DNA from: an uncultured Desulfobulbaceae bacterium
GTDB lineage: Bacteria > Desulfobacterota > Desulfobulbia > Desulfobulbales > BM004
Direction: 5' to 3'
DNA: 64,000 nt
NCBI GenBank assembly: GCA_947259115.1
Contig: CAMYKS010000018.1
Span: 1 to 64,000 of the forward strand
The notes below the pieces were generated by a model. That model was not told the origin of the DNA and searched no databases. It was given only the letters and a program-made list of their open reading frames with translations. This document shows positions 51,793 to 59,757 of the stretch, in pieces (the stretch's first letter is position 1; each line of letters begins with the position of its first letter). The translations under genes and the position numbers were made by a program.

Positions 51793-52842
51793 TCAAACCA
51801 CCGTAATACCTATTGGTTCGTCGATGATTTCGCCAATCCGAGTTGCAGGGATATTGTCTTTTTGCATTTGACTCATCAATTCATTCGCTTGATCATGTGG
51901 AAGAGACAATAGCAATCCACCGGAGGTCTGAGGGTCATAAAGCAGTTCCTCCTCAGCAGCTGTCAATTTGGCTGCCATTTGTAAATGATGTTTTGCAACC
52001 ATTGCTCGATTCCCTTTATTGCTGCCCGTTGTCTCACCTTTTTTATACATCTCCAACGCAGCCGGATAAATTGGTAGAGCTTTATATTTAACAACAACTC
52101 TGGCATCACTGCCGTGAGCAACTTCCAGCAAATGACCCAGGATACCGAAACCTGTGATGTCTGTGCAGGCGTGCAAGTCAAACTGCAGAGCTAATTCCAT
52201 AGCCCTCCCATTCAAAGCAGCCAGTGTCGGCAGGGTGTTGCTCTCCAGTTCTTTAAAAGACAACTTGCCGGAACGTACGGCATTAAAGAGCACGCCTGAC
52301 CCGATGGGCTTGGTAAGAATAAGAGTATCGCCCGGTTGTGAACCTGCATTCGTAATGACCCTGTCCGGATGAACAACTCCATTTACGCAAAGTCCATATT
52401 TGGGTTCCTCGTCATCAACTGTATGGCCACCTACCAAACAAGCTCCAGCCTCTACCACCTTGTCGTGACCGCCACGAAGTATGTCTCGGAGCATACCCAT
52501 ATCGAGATGCTTGCTTGGAAACATTACAACGTTTAAGGCAGTGACAGGCTTACCCCCCATGGAATAAACATCTGATATTGAATTGGCTGCAGATATTTGA
52601 CCAAACCAGTAAGGATCGTCAACCGGGGGAGTGATGAAATCAACGGTATTGATCATGGCAACATCTTTTGATAGCCGGTAAACCGCTGCATCATCGGCGG
52701 TTTCTATGCCGACTATGAGGTTAGGATCAGTTGGGGTTGGCAAGCCTTCAAGTGCTTCCGACAGAGCCGTCGGACTGATTTTTGCTGCTCAACCACAGGT
52801 GCGGGCTAGGCCGGTAAGTGTCTTTTTTTTAAAAATTTCCAT
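51793..52842 (-). CDS. selD: Selenophosphate synthetase SelD containing selenocysteine (UGA at 52789-52791)
   Basis: The 349-residue enzyme makes selenophosphate from selenide and ATP for selenocysteine synthesis. The frame starts with an ATG preceded by AGGAACC and reads LTGLARTCG, UGA, AAKISPTALSEAL. The UGA is at the catalytic position (Sec18), where other SelD proteins have Cys or Sec. Then follow GIETADDAAVYRL, CTDITGFGILGHLLE and LLYDPQTSGGLLLSL, all typical of SelD. A CCGAC/GTCGG hairpin begins 15 bases after the UGA. It is the first gene of the nine-gene selenium operon. Starting at the TTG at 52743 would drop the active site. Confidence 0.95.
52758..52773 (-). promoter_or_regulatory. 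Candidate bSECIS hairpin of selD
   Basis: CCGAC pairs with GTCGG around GGCTCT, 15 bases after the UGA on the coding strand. The GG in the loop fits the bacterial SECIS consensus. Confidence 0.75.
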
Positions 52843-53140
52843 GCCGGTTCCTCATTGTTTTTTTATAAAGAAAGAGATGCAATATAGATTAAGCCTATTG
52901 ATAGTTATTGTCCAATAGGTAATTCCTATTAAAGAGACAGACTAAGCCTACCAGTGACTTACCTAGCTACCACAGAAAGATTATTGTCGGTTATTTATTA
53001 AGGATTGTGTTGTGTGAAAGATTATAATGGATGAATATCTGATTTAATATGTCTTGTCATCACCTACAGTGCTATATTGCCCGGTCCTGCTTTCCATTTC
53101 CCCTAGCAATAATAGGTCATAGCTTTATAAAAAAAATACT
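52843..53140. other. Upstream region of selD with an inverted repeat
   Basis: The region between selD and the group II intron has no gene. It should carry the promoter of the selenium operon; a candidate is TTGGAC with TAATCT 18 bases on, read leftwards, overlapping the inverted repeat at 52894-52919. Confidence 0.4.
52894..52919 (-). promoter_or_regulatory. Inverted repeat in front of selD, possible operator
   Basis: CCTATTG and CAATAGG face each other across 12 bases and overlap the candidate -35 region of the selenium operon, about 50 bases before the selD start. This is a usual place for a repressor site; no regulator gene lies beside it. Confidence 0.4.
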
Positions 53141-53807
53141 ATCGAGTAGGCGGCGGGGTCACCCCCCTGCCTCTCACACCACCGGGCATACGGTTCCGTA
53201 CCACGGCAGTTCCTTACGTTGATATTATTCCAAATTTTCGTAATTGTCCGAGCAGTGATATCAACCCCAGGACATCAAAGTACTTCTTTGGCAGGGCGTA
53301 GTTCGTGTACGACGCTCCTGAGTTATACCAGGGGCCTCGCCCGTTGAAGGCCGATGCCGCTGCTCTTTCCTCTGCTATTCCACGCTTCATCAAATTCTTG
53401 AGACGTGTCCATGACCGTTTCCATTGACGCCAGACGATCAGGCGCAACCTCCTCCTGATCCATTGGTCAAGTTCTTCCGCATAGCCTTTATTTTCCGCTA
53501 GGAGCCTGTCGGGGAATTATAATCGTAACGAAAAATTGAGGAATTGAGATCAAATTTTCGGGAAATTGATGCGAATAGCAGCGCTATTTAAAGAATGCGG
53601 AACCTTTCCACTGACTCTGCAGATACTCTGATTCTGCTCTCCTTATGGGATGTGAATGAATAGCCGAGAAATTTCCGCTGCCACGGACGGGCTACTGCGC
53701 TCTTGGCTTTATTTACCTTGAGCTTCAGCTCCGATTCCACAAAACGCCTGATTGAGTTCATCACCCGTTCAGCGCCGAGTCTGCACCCAACATAGATGTT
53801 GCAGTCT

Positions 53808-55194
53808 AGGGTAAAGGAATGGCTCTCACCATTCCCTTCCCATCCCACCGTACGTTCAGTTTTCCCGAATACGGCGGTCCGATAGTCTTCATCTTAAATC
53901 ATGCACAGGTTTCGAAACATACTCCAGCATGCCGCTGCCTATGTAAACCATTCCCATAGCATACAGCTTCCTGTTTGGGTATTTATCCCACCCAAAACCT
54001 CGGCCTTTACTTCTGAAGGTCAAGTATCTTCGAAATCGAGTATTAACAAACCGCTGCAGCCGCCGAAATGCATCACTGGCATTTGTGTGACGAAAATAGT
54101 TTACCCACCCCATCACAATTGGTCTTACCAGTTCAACAAATTCTTTTGGACTGATTGGCGCTCTTCTGGACGTTAAATATTTCAGCCTATTACGAATCTT
54201 CTGCTGCGCTTTCTTTGCAGGAAAAATGTAAATGGTATTCTTTCCCGTCGTCGGACTTTTGCGCTTCCTGAAATTGAATCCGATAAAATCAAAACCATCT
54301 GTCAATTTCGTGATATGCGTTTTATCCTTATTCAGAGTAAGATCCATTCGTTTTGCGATGGCTTTAAATGCGGACAAGGCAGGGTACCACCGTTTGGCTT
54401 TGGTATCATTACCCGCCGTACTGGAGTAAACTGGTAAACTTGATCTCGCAGTTGCTTTTGCAAATGAAAAATTATTTCACCTTCTTGACCATTATCTACA
54501 ATTTGATCAATCGCAACACCATCTATTCCAGGCGCACCTTTGTTCTCCTTGACTTGCCGCCAGGATTCCCAAAGGACATCTTCGCGCCACAACTTATCGT
54601 ATAAACTGTAAAATCTGAACGTCCCCTCCTGCTTGGATTTAAGATATAGGGCTCTCTGAAGTCGCCGAACGTTATCTCTGTTCATAGCCTTTTGGCAATC
54701 AGACATCCTCAACTCCTTCAAACTCCATTAACTAAAGTAGAACCCCTTTCCTCTCCCCTGGTTTCCCAAGCGATGATAACGGTACTATGAGCCCCGCGGA
54801 ATCCTTATACAGCCAACATGGACTTCGGCTCTGCCTTATACCATGCCGTTTCCCATAGCCAGTGGGACTGCATAAGGCCTCCCGGCCTACGACGTAAAAC
54901 ATTCACAGCGTGCAACCCTTAACACCCCGGCACCCAAAGATAGTTCTTCTGACCATTATATCCCTATCTCTTGACAGCCTTCCCGAGCAGACGATACGGT
55001 CGGCAAGTGCAAGCACGTATAACGAGGCTAATTCAGGTTCACTTTTGTTGCAGCCCGCTGTTTTGCATCTATCGTTCAAAGTCACTTGAGCCTACAGATC
55101 ACTCCATAAACCCGACTTCCTGCTAGACGCCCGAATGGTCAATTGGCGTCAGGGGACTTCCACCCCATATGTTCTACGCCTGTACCGGCGTGCC
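53808..55194 (-). mobile_element. Second group II intron, inserted in the catalytic motif of the outer one
   Basis: This 1.39-kb element interrupts the outer reverse transcriptase between the two aspartates of FADD (GCTGAT before it, GACTGC after it). Its right end has a domain V/VI-like structure (GTATTCGGGAAAACTGAACG, then GGGAATGGTGAGAGCC and CCATTCC). Its left part holds about 450 bases of non-coding RNA-like sequence. It carries its own reverse transcriptase gene with the catalytic core deleted. Precise ends are estimated from the outer reading frame. Confidence 0.65.
53889..54721 (-). pseudogene. Inner-intron reverse transcriptase with the core deleted
   Basis: The frame from 54721 gives a typical group II reverse transcriptase start (LWREDVLWESWRQVKENKGAPGIDGVAIDQI) up to RRVMIPKPNGG. 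In another frame, from about 54377, it goes on with KAIAKRMDLTLNKDKTHITKL and the maturase end FVELVRPIVMGWVNYFRH. Palm motifs such as the catalytic YADD are missing between the two parts. The protein family of the inner copy differs clearly from that of the outer copy. Confidence 0.75.
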
Positions 55195-56856
55195 ATCAGC
55201 GAACCGAGTCAATCGATACCCCTTTCGACGCATCTCTCGATCAAACGGAGTTAAAAGAACATTACTGATCAAGGGCGAAATCACCCCACCTTGGGGGACG
55301 CCTCTTTGTGTTTGATGGACCTTACCATCTTCCAGATAGCCAACTTTCATGATGGACTCAAGCAACACCAATACACGTCCGTCCGCTACCCGTTGATTGA
55401 GCAGCACCATGAGCTTTTCGTGAACTGCCGATCCGAAAAAGTCTTTTAGATCCGCATCCACTACCCACTCATAGCCTTGTTCAACCTCGCATTAGATCTT
55501 GCGCAATGCATCTTTCGCTGATCTTCTTCGCCGATATCCAAAGCTGGCCTCATCGAACACCGGTTCAAAGATAGGTTCAAGCCGGTTCAGTAGCGCCTGC
55601 TGACACACCCTATCATAGATAGTTGGTATGCCAAGCGGACGAAACTTGCCAGGCTGTCCACTCTTGGGTATTAGATGCCGCTTCACCGGTTGAGGCTGAT
55701 AAGTCTGTGTACGCAGCTCATCATGTAATCGTTTGAGGTTCCCTTCCAGGTTCCTCTCAAAGTCATCGATGCTCTGCCCATCTACTCCGCCTGACCCTCG
55801 GTTGCGCTTCACCTACTCCCAAGCCAACTCCAAGTTCTTCAGCTTGTACACTTTATCCACTAATGAGTGGACCTTCTTCTCTCCTGTTGGATTCAGCCAG
55901 TGCGCTAATCTCCTCGGTCTATTGCCTAGGGGTTTTTCACTTAGGGAACTTATCCTTGCCATATACCTTACTCATTAGTTGACTGTCTTACTCCAGCCAC
56001 CTTGTCGACTGCCTTCCCCAGCTCACTCCGCTGCCGCATTGTGCGGTCACCCTACTTTCGTAGAACTTAAGGTACTATTCAGTCGTCCGACGACTCATAG
56101 AACATCGCTTTCCACTTCGCTTTCACTTATAGGATCACTTATCTCAGTGCCACCTGAGAATCCTATGAGCCCTCCTGGGGTCACGCATTGATCTTCCACA
56201 CCGTGCCATCCGCACACACCTTGGTTCGATGGGTGAATAAGAACGCCTTCGCCTCCATAGTGCAGGCTCGACCTTGCCCCATCTTTGGCCGACCGGTTCA
56301 TCTGTAGGGTCGCCCCTTCGATTACGGCCCGGTGTTTCTCCTCAAACCCTTCGGATTCCACCTCACGATGGACACCCTGTCCTCCACAGCCGACTCTTCG
56401 ACTCTAGCCAGCGAGGCATTACCCCCGCTTTTGGATACAGCGCCCCTTATCTGAGCGCTGGAGGGACTTTAACCCTCCTGATCAATGCGCTGCCCAGCGC
56501 ACACTATGACCTCGGCTGACTTCTCATGATACATCCTGATACTTCTCAGCATCAGTAGCACTAAGGCATATCATGAGATCTCCCCGGGTAATGCGCACTC
56601 ACCTTCACGCTTATGCCCGCCACATATACGTCCGTGCCTTCCGTACAGGTATTGGACTTTGAAGATAATCGCCTTCTCATCCGACACGACCGCCTCATAT
56701 GTGATTCCTGTTCGTCAGGCCAGCGCTTTGCCTGCGGCTTCCTTCAGTCAACACCTCACGATGTCAGCCTTGCCGTCCGGCTAATACTTCCCCCTATCGG
56801 GTGTATAGAGGACTTGCACCTCCAAGTAAGTGCGCCCTGCCGGGCGCACAACTAAA

Positions 56857-56887
56857 AAGGGACCCAGCCGATAAGGCTGAATCCCTT
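56857..56887 (-). terminator. Rho-independent terminator after tRNA-Leu
   Basis: Read leftwards, AAGGGATTCAGCC pairs with GGCTGGGTCCCTT around a five-base loop and is followed by five T. It lies 10 bases after the tRNA 3' end. The outer intron begins 7 bases after it. Confidence 0.7.
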
Positions 56888-56893
56888 GATATT

Positions 56894-56915
56894 ACTCTGG
56901 TGCCGGAGGTCGGAA
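56894..56915. repeat. Candidate att site: 22-bp repeat overlapping the tRNA-Leu 3' end
   Basis: These 22 bases are identical to 23039-23060 in the same direction. They cover the CCA end, the acceptor strand and part of the T-arm of tRNA-Leu plus four bases beyond. The 33.8 kb between both copies would be the integrated element, which keeps the tRNA intact on its right side. Confidence 0.7.
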
Positions 56916-56984
56916 TCGAACCGACACGGAGTTGCCCCCGCGGGATTTTGAGTCCCGTGCGTCTACCAGTTTCACCACTCCGGC
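56898..56984 (-). tRNA. tRNA-Leu(CAA)
   Basis: The 87-base gene reads GCCGGAGTGGTGAAACTGG at its 5' end, has the anticodon loop CTCAAAA (anticodon CAA, reading UUG), a long variable arm (CGGGGGCAACTCCG), the T-loop GGTTCGATTCC, and a closing CTCCGGC followed by an encoded ACCA. The acceptor stem pairs at all seven positions. It is oriented away from pgsA and serves as the probable integration site. Confidence 0.95.
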
Positions 56985-57088
56985 AATTTGCTTATGTCTT
57001 ACCGCAACAGCACTTCCCATGTCAACCTGTATTCTGCTGCCACAGGGGTTTTGCGTGTTAATAATTATACTGCAAATCTCAAAGCGGC

Positions 57089-57658
57089 TCAGGTATCGCT
57101 TCGAGGCGTCAGATAAATCTTCTGCAACTTTACAAAATAATCAAATCCGGACCATAGGGTAAGCAGCAGAGAGATATACAGAATGATGCGACCCAGGTCA
57201 TGCAGGAACGGGATGGGCAAAAGGCCCAGGGGAAAGATCAGAATGCAGAGGGCGGTGTACTGAAAAACGCTTTTGATCTTGCCAAGGCCGCTGGCTGAAA
57301 CCACAATCCCGGAGGCTGCAGCCAAACCACGCAACCCTGTCACCGCCAATTCTCTGGATATAATCAACAAGCTGATCCAGGCGGGAATCCTGCCCATTGG
57401 AATGAGCATGATGAGCGGCGTTGCCACAAGCATTTTATCTGCAAGAGGGTCCATCAATTTGCCCAGGACTGACTCAATACCGTATTTCCGGGCCAGATAC
57501 CCATCGGCAAGGTCAGTTAACGCCCCTGAGAGAAATAGAAAGAAAGCCACTAGGGCAACTATATTTCCACTGCCGGGTTGAAGCAGAAACAGGAGCACAG
57601 GTACGATGGCAAAGCGGTAAGCGGTCAAAAGATTTGGAACTGTATAAATACTTTTCAT
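57089..57658 (-). CDS. pgsA: CDP-diacylglycerol-glycerol-3-phosphate 3-phosphatidyltransferase
   Basis: The 189-residue membrane enzyme makes phosphatidylglycerol phosphate, the committed step to phosphatidylglycerol. The CDP-alcohol transferase motif is present as DGYLARKYGIESVLGKLMD with the closing PLADK. Several membrane helices surround it. It belongs to the housekeeping run on the minus strand, 20 bases after the transglycosylase gene, and ends about 100 bases before tRNA-Leu. Confidence 0.93.
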   Translation of the reverse strand: MKSIYTVPNLLTAYRFAIVPVLLFLLQPGSGNIVALVAFFLFLSGALTDLADGYLARKYGIESVLGKLMDPLADKMLVATPLIMLIPMGRIPAWISLLIISRELAVTGLRGLAAASGIVVSASGLGKIKSVFQYTALCILIFPLGLLPIPFLHDLGRIILYISLLLTLWSGFDYFVKLQKIYLTPRSDT

Positions 57659-57678
57659 GATTTTTCAGTTGTTCCACG

Positions 57679-58263
57679 CTACTGACTCGCCAGGGCATTT
57701 GCCCTGTTTCTGCCATATTCCCGCATCACTTTTTTCACATACTGCTGGGTTTCAGGAATCTTCGGGATGGAGCGGGTTTTCAGGACCCTGTTGGGCCCCG
57801 CATTATAGGCGGCCAGGCTGAGCCCCAGGTCACCGTTAAAAAGATTCAGCATTTTTCTCAAATAACGACTGCCGCCCATGATGTTCTCCCGGGCCACAAA
57901 CGGGGCTGCAACCTTCATGTCCTTTGCCGTCCCAGGCATAAGCTGCATGAGCCCCATGGCGCCCTTGCCGGAAACAGCATATTGATTGAAACTCGACTCA
58001 ACCTTGATTATGGCCCGAATCAATTCAGGATCAAGGTTGTATCTCTCGGCCGCAGTATTGATAAAATACCCGTAACGTCCACGCATAGAAACTTTGCTTA
58101 TGGTCGTCTTATAGTCCGTCATTTCCTTGTAGCGTGTATCGGCCGGCACATTGGTAAAATGCAGCGTACCATGTTGATCCACGTAGGAATAAATAACTGC
58201 CTCGGCAGCCGCCAAAGGCGGCAGCTGTATTAACACAAAAATGAGTAGTAGTATCAAACGCAT
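57679..58263 (-). CDS. Lytic transglycosylase (SLT family) with DUF4124 start
   Basis: The 194-residue protein has a signal peptide ending AAAE, a short DUF4124-type segment (YSYVDQHGTLHFTNVP), and an SLT domain with the catalytic glutamate in AIIKVESSFNQYAVS, then GLMQLMPGTAKDM and LAAYNAGPNRV. It cuts peptidoglycan between sugars in the periplasm. It is coded between the aldolase and pgsA. Confidence 0.92.
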   Translation of the reverse strand: MRLILLLIFVLIQLPPLAAAEAVIYSYVDQHGTLHFTNVPADTRYKEMTDYKTTISKVSMRGRYGYFINTAAERYNLDPELIRAIIKVESSFNQYAVSGKGAMGLMQLMPGTAKDMKVAAPFVARENIMGGSRYLRKMLNLFNGDLGLSLAAYNAGPNRVLKTRSIPKIPETQQYVKKVMREYGRNRANALASQ

Positions 58264-58290
58264 AGGCAGTTGCCCGGAAAGGATGATATA

Positions 58291-58935
58291 TTATTTTGCT
58301 CTCTTCTCCCAGTCTGCTAAAAATTTTTCCATACCGATATCCGTGAGCGGATGCTTGGCCAGCTGAGCAATGACCTTAAAGGGAATCGTTGCAATATCCG
58401 CGCCAATTAGGGCAGTTTCCACAACATGGATGGGATTACGGATACTGGCGACAATAATTTCTGTTTCATAGCCGTAATTTCCGTAGATATTCATAATATC
58501 ACTCACCAGGTCCATGCCGACCTGGGATACATCATCCAGGCGTCCGACAAACGGGCTTACATAGGAAGCACCTGCCTTGGCTGCCATCAGCGCCTGCATG
58601 GGGGAAAATATCAGGGTAACATTAGTCCTGATGTTCTCATTGCTTAAAATTTTTACAGCTTTCAAGCCCTCGGTGGTCATGGGAATCTTGACCACGATAT
58701 TCTCATGGAAAGCCGCAAGCTTCCTCCCCTCCTCAACCATTCCTTCTGCATCAAGACTGATAACCTCCCCGTTGACCGGCCCGTCAACCAACTCGCATAT
58801 CTCCCCCAGCAATTCCTCAAACGGCCTGTTCTCTTTGGCTATAAGCGAGGGATTCGTGGTGACGCCATCGACCATTCCCAGGGCATGTGCCATTTTTATC
58901 TCTTCAATATTTGCCGTATCAATAAAAAATTTCAT
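58291..58935 (-). CDS. Transaldolase/fructose-6-phosphate aldolase family protein
   Basis: The 214-residue protein is of the short transaldolase type: [17 protein letters not shown] at the start, [10 protein letters not shown], the Schiff-base lysine in [14 protein letters not shown], and ASIRNPIHV near the end. Such enzymes transfer or release dihydroxyacetone units in sugar phosphate metabolism. Transaldolase and FSA activities cannot be separated from sequence alone. The stop of the preceding TRASH gene overlaps its start by 4 bases. Confidence 0.9.
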   Translation of the reverse strand: MKFFIDTANIEEIKMAHALGMVDGVTTNPSLIAKENRPFEELLGEICELVDGPVNGEVISLDAEGMVEEGRKLAAFHENIVVKIPMTTEGLKAVKILSNENIRTNVTLIFSPMQALMAAKAGASYVSPFVGRLDDVSQVGMDLVSDIMNIYGNYGYETEIIVASIRNPIHVVETALIGADIATIPFKVIAQLAKHPLTDIGMEKFLADWEKRAK

Positions 58936-59210
58936 TCTGCAGCTCCTTTTTTCTTAAGAAAAGTTTCACAGCACTTATTACTACAAAAATAATACATTTG
59001 CTTATCATTATGCAACTGAACCGCTTGCCCCTTTGGGATATAAGTATGACAGACCGGATCCTCAACCAGGATATCCCGTACTGCTCCTCCCGAGGCGGCA
59101 GCACCCTGTTTTTTACCGAAGCCTTTCTTTTTGCTGGAGCCGATGAGCAACCGGTACAGGATATAGATAAGGCAACCGATGATGAGAAGACGCAGCGGAG
59201 TCATTATCAA
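58932..59210 (-). CDS. Small membrane-anchored TRASH/YHS-like metal-binding protein
   Basis: The 92-residue product has one N-terminal membrane segment, a Gly/Lys-rich linker, and a TRASH domain with [10 protein letters not shown] and [13 protein letters not shown]. It overlaps folK by 4 bases upstream and the aldolase by 4 bases downstream, so it is an old part of this operon. It may sense or hold a metal. Unlike the YHS proteins of the 31-37 kb block, it lies outside the candidate island. Confidence 0.82.
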   Translation of the reverse strand: MIMTPLRLLIIGCLIYILYRLLIGSSKKKGFGKKQGAAASGGAVRDILVEDPVCHTYIPKGQAVQLHNDKQMYYFCSNKCCETFLKKKGAAE

Positions 59211-59743
59211 ATCTCATCTATAGGATCTGACCATGAAGTAAGAATAACCTGTAGGCCCTGACCTGTTTCCTGGTCCCTTTTTAACAGATCCTGCATCATT
59301 TCTACGGTTGTTCTACGGCTTACAGGATGCAACAGTTCCGGTCCGATTTCTGCCAGTGGTTTAAGAACAAAAAGCCGGTTGGCAATCTCAGGATGCGGAA
59401 GAGTTGCCCGTGGATCGTCACTTACCAGATCATCCCAGTAAAGCAGGTCAAGATCTAAACATCGGTCTTCAGGTATGCCTTCAAGGACTCTTTCCCTGCC
59501 AAGGCTTTTTTCAACAACAAACATTTCCCTAAGTAGTTCAAACGGTTGCAATGATGTTTCCAGGCTGCCGACAGCATTGATAAACCAGTTTTCCGATTCC
59601 ATGCCGACTGGTTCAGACATGTAAGGACTTGAAAGGGCAAGAAGCCGCACTCCTTTGACCTTGCCAAGTTTGGCCCAAGCCTGAAGTATGTTTCCACGGC
59701 AATCGCCAAGGTTGGCGCCAAGCCCGATATACGCGACAGTCAT
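59207..59743 (-). CDS. folK: 2-amino-4-hydroxy-6-hydroxymethyldihydropteridine pyrophosphokinase
   Basis: The 178-residue enzyme transfers pyrophosphate from ATP to the pterin in folate synthesis. Family motifs are YIGLGANLGD, the segment SLGRERVLEGIPEDRCLDLDLL with the two metal-binding aspartates, and LPHPEIANRLFVLKPL. It lies 14 bases after dapL and is likely co-transcribed with it. Confidence 0.93.
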   Translation of the reverse strand: MTVAYIGLGANLGDCRGNILQAWAKLGKVKGVRLLALSSPYMSEPVGMESENWFINAVGSLETSLQPFELLREMFVVEKSLGRERVLEGIPEDRCLDLDLLYWDDLVSDDPRATLPHPEIANRLFVLKPLAEIGPELLHPVSRRTTVEMMQDLLKRDQETGQGLQVILTSWSDPIDEI

Positions 59744-59757
59744 TGGTTTGCAGGCCT

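Larger units (their letters stand above)
53214..55812 (-). pseudogene. Outer-intron reverse transcriptase/maturase, broken
   Basis: The pieces, read leftwards, are: 55812-55495 (GSGGVDGQSIDDFERNL to SAKDALRKI), an in-frame TAA at 55492-55494, 55491-55195 (EWVVDADLKDFFGS, QRGVPQGGVISPLISN, ending LTRFAD), then the inner intron. After it come 53807-53588 (DCNIYVGCRLGAERVM to SAESVERFR) and, after about 110 unrelated bases, the maturase end 53495-53214 (WIRRRLRLIVWRQWK to YALPKKYFDVLG). Joining the pieces across the inner intron restores the catalytic FADD motif. Stop codon, insertion and maturase deletion make it non-functional. Confidence 0.75.
53141..56849 (-). mobile_element. Degenerate group II intron (outer), class C-like insertion after a terminator
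   Basis: Read leftwards, the element starts at GTGCGCCCGGC (56849), matching the GUGYG start of group II introns. It has about 1 kb of structured RNA, a broken reverse transcriptase/maturase, and ends near 53141 after a domain V/VI-like part (GGAACCGTATGCCCGG, then CCGCCGCCTACTCGAT). It sits right after the terminator hairpin at 56857-56887, the usual target of class C introns. Its reverse transcriptase is split by a second intron, has an in-frame TAA and has lost part of the maturase domain, so it cannot move by itself. Confidence 0.75.

Noticed and set aside
53214-55812. Reverse transcriptase fragments as a retron or a diversity-generating retroelement
   Set aside because: Maturase domains, domain V/VI-like ends and a GTGCG start point to group II introns. 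No template/variable repeat or msr-msd structure was seen.
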